Source: Verrucomicrobiota bacterium (lineage in GTDB: Bacteria > Verrucomicrobiota > Verrucomicrobiia > Chthoniobacterales > Xiphinematobacteraceae). From it: a stretch of 8,588 nucleotides of DNA. The position numbers and the translations under genes were made by a program. The DNA lies in contig PSRL01000175.1 of assembly GCA_003176035.1 (NCBI GenBank), forward strand, positions 1-8,588, given 5' to 3'. The first letter of the stretch is position 1; the number at the start of each line of letters is the position of its first letter. Positions 4,867 to 8,588 of the stretch are shown piece after piece. Under the pieces are notes generated by a model. It was not told the origin of the DNA. It searched no databases and was given only the letters and a program-made list of their open reading frames with translations.

Positions 4867-4874
4867 AAATCAAA

Positions 4875-5105
4875 ATGAAATCCAGAAAAAATCCGAACCA
4901 TGTTTCATTTTCGTTCGACATCTCGGCTGAATCCAAAGCGCGTTTTGAAAAAATTCATCGCGCGCTAAAATCAAAAACAAAATCGCAAACACTCGAAGCA
5001 ATTATTTTGCAAGCAGCTTTTGAAGAAATTTCAGGTCCAGATGCTCTTCTTCGAATCGAAACTAAAATCGATCATCTCACAGAACTTATCGAGGTTGGTT
5101 TATGA
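4875..5105 (+). CDS. Small relaxosome accessory protein (MobC-like, ribbon-helix-helix type)
   Basis: This 76-residue protein has a strand-like N-terminus (NHVSFSFDIS, about 8-17) and two helices (AESKARFEKIHRALKSK and SQTLEAIILQAAFEEI), followed by a C-terminal leucine-spaced helix (ALLRIETKIDHLTELIEV). The order suits a ribbon-helix-helix DNA-binding dimer. The nic-like hairpin lies about 95 bp upstream. Its stop overlaps the relaxase start as ATGA (5102-5105), so the two are translationally coupled. In mobilisable plasmids such a gene usually encodes an accessory protein that binds near oriT, helps the relaxase nick, and represses the operon. That role is inferred from position; the fold call is moderate. 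Confidence 0.65.
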   Translation: MKSRKNPNHVSFSFDISAESKARFEKIHRALKSKTKSQTLEAIILQAAFEEISGPDALLRIETKIDHLTELIEVGL

Positions 5106-6238
5106 AAAACGGACAGATATTTGCTTACAAGTCTACAAATCGTGGCGCTCTCGACATCGAGTACCTCGATGAGACTTCTCAGAAAAAAGAATGGTTACGC
5201 GAGCGGGCTTTGAACAAAAGCGAAGTTGGAAAGAAACTTAAAGCATTTGCTGACTACGCCTCGAAAGAGACGGTCGGACAAGTCCACGCCGGAGGCTTTC
5301 TTCACAATCTGGTCCGTATCAATTCGGATGGCACGAGCACTTCACCCATATGGCTCTCAAATGAGGAACGAAAAACGCGAATTGTTGAGAGCTGGCTAAA
5401 ACATTTGGATCAATTTCCTTCGTCTTCCAAAAACCCTGTCATCCAGCATCGACTAGTTCTCTCCATGTCCACCGAACAGCACGATGCTTTCGTAGCTGTA
5501 GGAATTAACCCTGATCAAGTTCTTCATATTACCATGAAGAAGATCATGAAAAAGTTTGGTGAACGATTTCACAATGGAGATTCCATCGGTTACGCCTACG
5601 GATTTCATCACGACACGGATAATCTTCACGTTCATGTGGCTCTCTGTCCGAGAACCAAATTGGGAAAATATGTTGGGTGCAGCACAAGTCGCTCGAAAAC
5701 ATCCAAACATAAACGCCAAATGGATTATCTCCGCGAGTGTTTTGAACTCGAAAACAAGCGCTGGGAAAAAGATCTCAGCCAGCCACAGAAGCTCGATGAG
5801 ATTTTGGCGGAGAGGCGCGATTGTCACAAAATCGTTTTTAATCCACGACTCACTGCAATTCGGAGAAGCCAACTCGTTGCCGATCACAACGGGAAAGTCC
5901 AGCAGCTTCAGCAGATGTACACGCACATTAATGCGATGGAGCTTAATTTCCAAAAACTGCTTCAGGAGAGAGATGCGAGGAAAGCAAGTGCCGCGGTATT
6001 CCGATTCTTCGGCGGATTTGTGAAACGGCCACGATCGCCTCCTATTCTGATTCCTCGCGTTAATCCTAACCTGTCCATTAGCAAACAGCGGCAGCAACTT
6101 TTCGAACTCAAACGCAAATATCGCCGTCTCCATAACGAATATAAAAAAACCTATCCATACGACTATGGCGCTCACCAAACAGAAAAAAACAGAATCCACG
6201 GATACAGAAACTCCAACAGCAACTCACTCACTATTTAG
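5102..6238 (+). CDS. HUH relaxase (mobilisation protein)
   Basis: This 378-residue protein nicks oriT and stays covalently bound to the transferred strand. The diagnostic metal site is FHHDTDNLHVHV at residues 168-179 (His169/170, Asp171, His176, His178), matching the H-x-D-x4-H-x-H pattern of relaxases. The catalytic Tyr is not certain: Tyr9 and Tyr21 are candidates near the N-terminus. The C-terminal third (from about 215) is highly charged and helical, probably coiled coil, with a basic segment after about 330, and there is no helicase or primase domain. GAGG at 5091-5094 lies 7 bases before ATG 5102, and the start overlaps the upstream stop. The MOBP versus MOBQ class is unresolved: the metal motif is MOBP-like, while the nearby nic core is IncQ-like. 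Confidence 0.85.
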   Translation: MKNGQIFAYKSTNRGALDIEYLDETSQKKEWLRERALNKSEVGKKLKAFADYASKETVGQVHAGGFLHNLVRINSDGTSTSPIWLSNEERKTRIVESWLKHLDQFPSSSKNPVIQHRLVLSMSTEQHDAFVAVGINPDQVLHITMKKIMKKFGERFHNGDSIGYAYGFHHDTDNLHVHVALCPRTKLGKYVGCSTSRSKTSKHKRQMDYLRECFELENKRWEKDLSQPQKLDEILAERRDCHKIVFNPRLTAIRRSQLVADHNGKVQQLQQMYTHINAMELNFQKLLQERDARKASAAVFRFFGGFVKRPRSPPILIPRVNPNLSISKQRQQLFELKRKYRRLHNEYKKTYPYDYGAHQTEKNRIHGYRNSNSNSLTI

Positions 6239-6434
6239 CGAATTTGTTCGCTGTGAAAATTTTGTCTTCCGCGTCAGGGACGTGGACTGCTTTTTCCATG
6301 CGGAACAGTCGGAAGGTCCCGATATCACCGCCGTTTATTTAAAAGGCTACGCTCCTCACATTGCTGATTCGGAGAAAAAATTATTCTCGTTCCTTTGTTC
6401 CAAACTAAAACCCAAACCCGTTTCCAATGAATAA
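6165..6434 (+). CDS. Small hypothetical protein between relaxase and coupling protein
   Basis: This 89-residue protein is read in another frame from the last 74 bp of the relaxase. Its first 25 residues (KQKKTESTDTETPTATHS) are polar and may be disordered. The rest is mixed alpha/beta (FVRCENFVFRVRDVDCFFHAEQ, then DITAVYLKGYA, then a basic C-terminus KLKPKPVSNE). It has three cysteines, no signal peptide, no membrane segment and no family I recognise. No other ATG exists in frame, so the long overlap seems genuine unless a non-ATG start is used. Its end overlaps the coupling protein start by 8 bp. The location suggests a role in linking relaxosome and coupling protein, but that is only context. 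Confidence 0.55.
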   Translation: MALTKQKKTESTDTETPTATHSLFSEFVRCENFVFRVRDVDCFFHAEQSEGPDITAVYLKGYAPHIADSEKKLFSFLCSKLKPKPVSNE

Positions 6435-8079
6435 CTTTTTACAATACATTCTATTGGGAATAGCTGGCATTAGCTCTTTCTATTTCCTCTTCCCTCCGGA
6501 AAATTGGATTGGGGCAAGTGTCTGTTTGGCATTTGCAATTATAATTTTTTTGCTGGATCGGCGGTCTAAAATTATTGTTCGGATCGCTGGAATTTCCTGG
6601 AAGCATGAAGATTTTGTTCGCGGTTGGCTCATTACCGGAAGAACGGGTTGTGGAAAAACCCAAGCCGCTATCAATCGAATTACTTATCAGGTTTTTAAAA
6701 ACGTTAAAAATTGGGGTGGCATTTGCTTGGACCAAAAAGGTCTTTATTGGGAAATCCTGGTTAAAATGTCAGAACATTTTGGAAGGAGAAATGATTTGGT
6801 TCTTCTCCAGACTCGGCCTCTGAATGCTCCAGCGGATTGGAAGCCTTCTTGTTCCATTAATATTACCGGAGATCCCAATGTTCCTTCTTCCACTTATGCG
6901 AAAGTAATTTGCGATACGGCTCAATCGCTCACAGGAAAATCTCAAAGCCCATTCTTTCCTGCTCGTGCACAACTAGCTATCCAAGCTGCATTCGATGTCC
7001 TGCGATTTCTCGGCTATCCGGCCACAATTCCCAATGTCTATGGAATTCTGAGAACTCCCACACAAACTGATAAGGTTCGTGATGAGTTTAACTTGGTGTT
7101 TTCGGGCAGAAAACCTGAGGAGGAAGAAGAAGCTTCAGATTTCCAAAAGAAGGCTCGGGCAATTCTGGAAGCTTTTGAATCTCATTTCAATCAGCCTGCG
7201 GATCAGCGGGGCGGCGTCGATGGTACCATAGACACATTTTTAGGTTTCTTTCTTGATCCTGAGGTCGCTGACGTTTTCTGCGCTGATAAGCCCACATTTT
7301 CCATCGGAGAAATGGACAAAGGGAAGATTGTTTGCATTGCGCTCGCCCAAAAATATCAAACAGAACGGCTTTATATTAATACCATCCTGAAGCTCTCTTA
7401 CTATTTTCATGCATTCTCTCGTTTCGATAAGCCGGAAAAAAATCGGAAGGATGATAATCTTCTCATTTTATTTGCCGATGAGGGTCAGGAAATTCTGACG
7501 GGAGCTGAGTCTGCGTTTGCAGACCATCGAGCTGCCGGAATCATTCGCGAGGCCAAATGTACAATAGTCCTAGCCACTCAGGCGTATTCTTCCATTTTGG
7601 CGGCACTCGATGAGCGATATGCCAAAGTATTCATGCTCAATATGAGTAACGAAATTATTTTGACCGTCGCTGATTACCAGTCCGCTGAAATTGCTGAGCA
7701 CAATATTGGTGAGCATAAGATTGTTAAGCGCAGCTGGAGTTGGGGACAAAGCCGATCATTTAATTACTCAGACGCTGTCGAAGCGTTTTACCAGAGGTGG
7801 CAACTTCGCAAATTACCAAAATTTACAGCCATTGTCCGTCATTGTGAAAAGGGACATCGAAAGTGCTTCATTGCTCCTATTAATCCTGATGGATCGTATC
7901 CAACGTGGTTTCTCAACAGCCATCCTCATTACTGGATCATCGGAGGGATGCAACATCTTGGCAGATGGATCGGCAAATTTTTTCAGAGCAAAGAATCGCT
8001 CGAATCTACCCAAACTTCGAAAGCTACAACGGCTTCCGATGCATCCTCAAACAATTCACTAAATCGTAAACCTTTATGA
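6427..8079 (+). CDS. Type IV coupling protein, VirD4/TraG/TraD-like ATPase
   Basis: This 550-residue membrane ATPase is expected to bring the relaxase-DNA complex to a type IV secretion channel. Two hydrophobic segments at the N-terminus (about residues 4-22 and 27-43) are membrane helices, followed by a basic stop. Walker A is GRTGCGKT (71-78), Walker B is LLILFADEG (345-353, with Asp351/Glu352), and the downstream ATQ motif is at 383-385, the usual order of the VirD4/TrwB family. A Ser/Thr/Asn-rich tail closes the protein. The length is near the normal family range, and it looks intact. The start overlaps the previous gene by 8 bp and the stop overlaps the next ATG (ATGA, 8076-8079). No secretion-channel genes are in the window, so the element may be conjugative beyond the edge or use another element's channel. 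Confidence 0.85.
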   Translation: MNNFLQYILLGIAGISSFYFLFPPENWIGASVCLAFAIIIFLLDRRSKIIVRIAGISWKHEDFVRGWLITGRTGCGKTQAAINRITYQVFKNVKNWGGICLDQKGLYWEILVKMSEHFGRRNDLVLLQTRPLNAPADWKPSCSINITGDPNVPSSTYAKVICDTAQSLTGKSQSPFFPARAQLAIQAAFDVLRFLGYPATIPNVYGILRTPTQTDKVRDEFNLVFSGRKPEEEEEASDFQKKARAILEAFESHFNQPADQRGGVDGTIDTFLGFFLDPEVADVFCADKPTFSIGEMDKGKIVCIALAQKYQTERLYINTILKLSYYFHAFSRFDKPEKNRKDDNLLILFADEGQEILTGAESAFADHRAAGIIREAKCTIVLATQAYSSILAALDERYAKVFMLNMSNEIILTVADYQSAEIAEHNIGEHKIVKRSWSWGQSRSFNYSDAVEAFYQRWQLRKLPKFTAIVRHCEKGHRKCFIAPINPDGSYPTWFLNSHPHYWIIGGMQHLGRWIGKFFQSKESLESTQTSKATTASDASSNNSLNRKPL

Positions 8080-8456
8080 AACTCTACCTGTGTGAAAAAC
8101 CGTCCCAAGCTAAGGACATTGCTGCTGTTCTTGGAAATCCCGTTCATCAGAAAACTCACATCAAAACCAACCAAGGTCTGGTGACCTGGGCATTCGGGCA
8201 TCTCCTGGAATTAGTTCCTCCCGAAATTTACGATGAATCTTTTAAAAAGTGGTCTCGTGAAACCCTGCCCATCATTCCGCAAAAATTTCAGCTTCGCCCG
8301 AAGGAAAGCGGTATCGACCAATTGAAGGCCATTGGGGAACTTTTAAAACGATGCACGGAACTTATAATTGCCACCGATGCCGATCGTGAAGGAGAAATGA
8401 TTGCTCGGGAAATCCTGGAGTATTTCAATTACAAAGGGAAAATTTCTCGCCTGTAG
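8076..8456 (+). CDS. topB: Topoisomerase III (TopB/TraE-like), N-terminal TOPRIM part ending at premature TAG
   Basis: This reading frame codes 126 residues that match the start of type IA topoisomerases. It opens MKLYLCEKPSQAKDIAAVLG with the TOPRIM Glu7, continues through VTWAFGHLLELVPPEIY (about 46-62), a motif typical of TopB, and reaches DADREGE (101-107) with Asp101, Asp103 and Glu105. It stops at TAG 8454-8456 in the context ISRL-stop-LSALD. Family members usually read RLWISS or RLWLSA there, so TGG (Trp) has probably become TAG. Without the downstream part there is no active-site Tyr, so the truncated product could not relax DNA. Topoisomerase III genes are common in conjugative operons. 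The start overlaps the coupling protein stop. Confidence 0.8.
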   Translation: MKLYLCEKPSQAKDIAAVLGNPVHQKTHIKTNQGLVTWAFGHLLELVPPEIYDESFKKWSRETLPIIPQKFQLRPKESGIDQLKAIGELLKRCTELIIATDADREGEMIAREILEYFNYKGKISRL

Positions 8457-8588
8457 CTTTCAGCACTTGATCCGGAGAGCATTCGCACAGCGCTTAAAAA
8501 ACTCAAAACCGACCAGGAAACTCGTCCTCTTTACGATGCCGCTCTGGCTCGTTCCCGTGGAGACTGGCTTGTGGGAATGAATATGTCG
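8457..8588 (+). pseudogene. topB: Continuation of the topoisomerase III frame after the TAG (runs off the window)
   Basis: The same frame continues for 44 codons with no stop and keeps family sequence: LSALDPESIRTALKKL, then YDAALARSRGDWLVGMNMS, the block that in TopB proteins reads ALARxRADWLxGxNxTR. The break is thus a single in-frame stop, not a frameshift or deletion. It may be a recent nonsense mutation, a sequencing error or, less likely, readthrough. The catalytic Tyr region lies beyond the window. Confidence 0.75.

Larger units (their letters stand above)
4403..4874. other. Gene-poor region between replication and mobilisation modules
   Basis: No convincing protein is seen here on either strand. 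Short frames at 4531-4725 and 4578-4760 (minus) and 4616-4840 (plus) have no recognisable motifs or ribosome sites. The stretch holds an 11-bp spaced inverted repeat (4455-4502), small overlapping hairpins around 4643-4659, a strong hairpin with a nic-like core (4758-4786), a T6 run, a 5-bp hairpin GACCG/CGGTC (4815-4829) and a promoter-like TTGACT (4837-4842). This density of inverted repeats ahead of a relaxase operon fits a transfer-origin region. Confidence 0.6.

Noticed and set aside
3934..4878. Long plus-strand frame of 314 residues beginning in an ATGA overlap with the previous gene
   Set aside because: Its product is rich in Trp, His, Arg, Cys and Ser without any motif, it lies opposite a more protein-like minus-strand gene, and it runs through the inverted-repeat-rich transfer-origin region. 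It looks like a shadow.
5453..6199. Minus-strand frame of 248 residues opposite the relaxase
   Set aside because: The plus strand carries the relaxase with a clear HUH motif; the reverse reading has no domain and no ribosome site.
8454..8456. TAG reassigned to an amino acid in this host
   Set aside because: At least three other genes here (ends at 402, 2702 and 6238) terminate at TAG at natural protein ends, so reassignment is not supported.

Overview
The window is a bacterial plasmid-type (or integrative mobile element) segment. It holds a replication module and a conjugative mobilisation module, separated by a gene-poor stretch that contains a strong candidate transfer origin. No rRNA, tRNA, CRISPR array or insertion sequence was seen. 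Base composition is moderate (roughly half G+C by eye). Most start codons lack a Shine-Dalgarno sequence. Many genes instead start inside the preceding stop (ATGA overlaps) or within a few bases of it. This SD-poor, tightly coupled style, together with the protein types, argues against an enterobacterial or Bacillus-like host. It would fit, for example, Verrucomicrobiota or Bacteroidota, but this guess is weak.

Left part (1-1140): the tail of an unidentified gene, then a run of very small DNA-binding or accessory genes: a ribbon-helix-helix protein, an excisionase-like HTH protein, a winged-helix-like protein and an 83-residue conserved-looking protein. A 13-bp perfect palindrome occurs twice, each time exactly 31 bp upstream of a start codon (178 and 350). 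It is a good operator candidate for the ribbon-helix-helix protein.

Replication module (1165-3937): a winged-helix replication initiator carries, inside its own coding sequence, an array of 23-24 bp iterons followed at once by an AT-rich, C-free tract with three copies of AAGAGAATAA. The next gene encodes a zinc-ribbon DnaC-type AAA+ helicase loader. This is the architecture of phage lambda O-ori-P placed beside a mobilisation region. Two tightly packed genes follow: a DUF3991/TOPRIM-like protein whose catalytic acidic residues all appear to be lost, and a stand-alone protein resembling the MuF-C/BECR-fold nuclease-like domains.

Middle (3956-4874): a convergent minus-strand hypothetical gene with a TTG start, then about 470 bp with no convincing gene. 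That stretch contains an 11-bp spaced inverted repeat and a 10-bp perfect hairpin ending in AAGTGCGCC, the nic-type core known from IncQ/RSF1010-like transfer origins.

Mobilisation module (4875-end): a small ribbon-helix-helix accessory protein, an HUH relaxase, an 89-residue protein overlapping the relaxase end, a VirD4/TraG-like coupling ATPase, and a TopB-like topoisomerase III gene. The genes overlap one another, so they probably form one operon. The topoisomerase is interrupted by an in-frame TAG exactly where the family normally has Trp; the reading frame then continues intact to the window edge.
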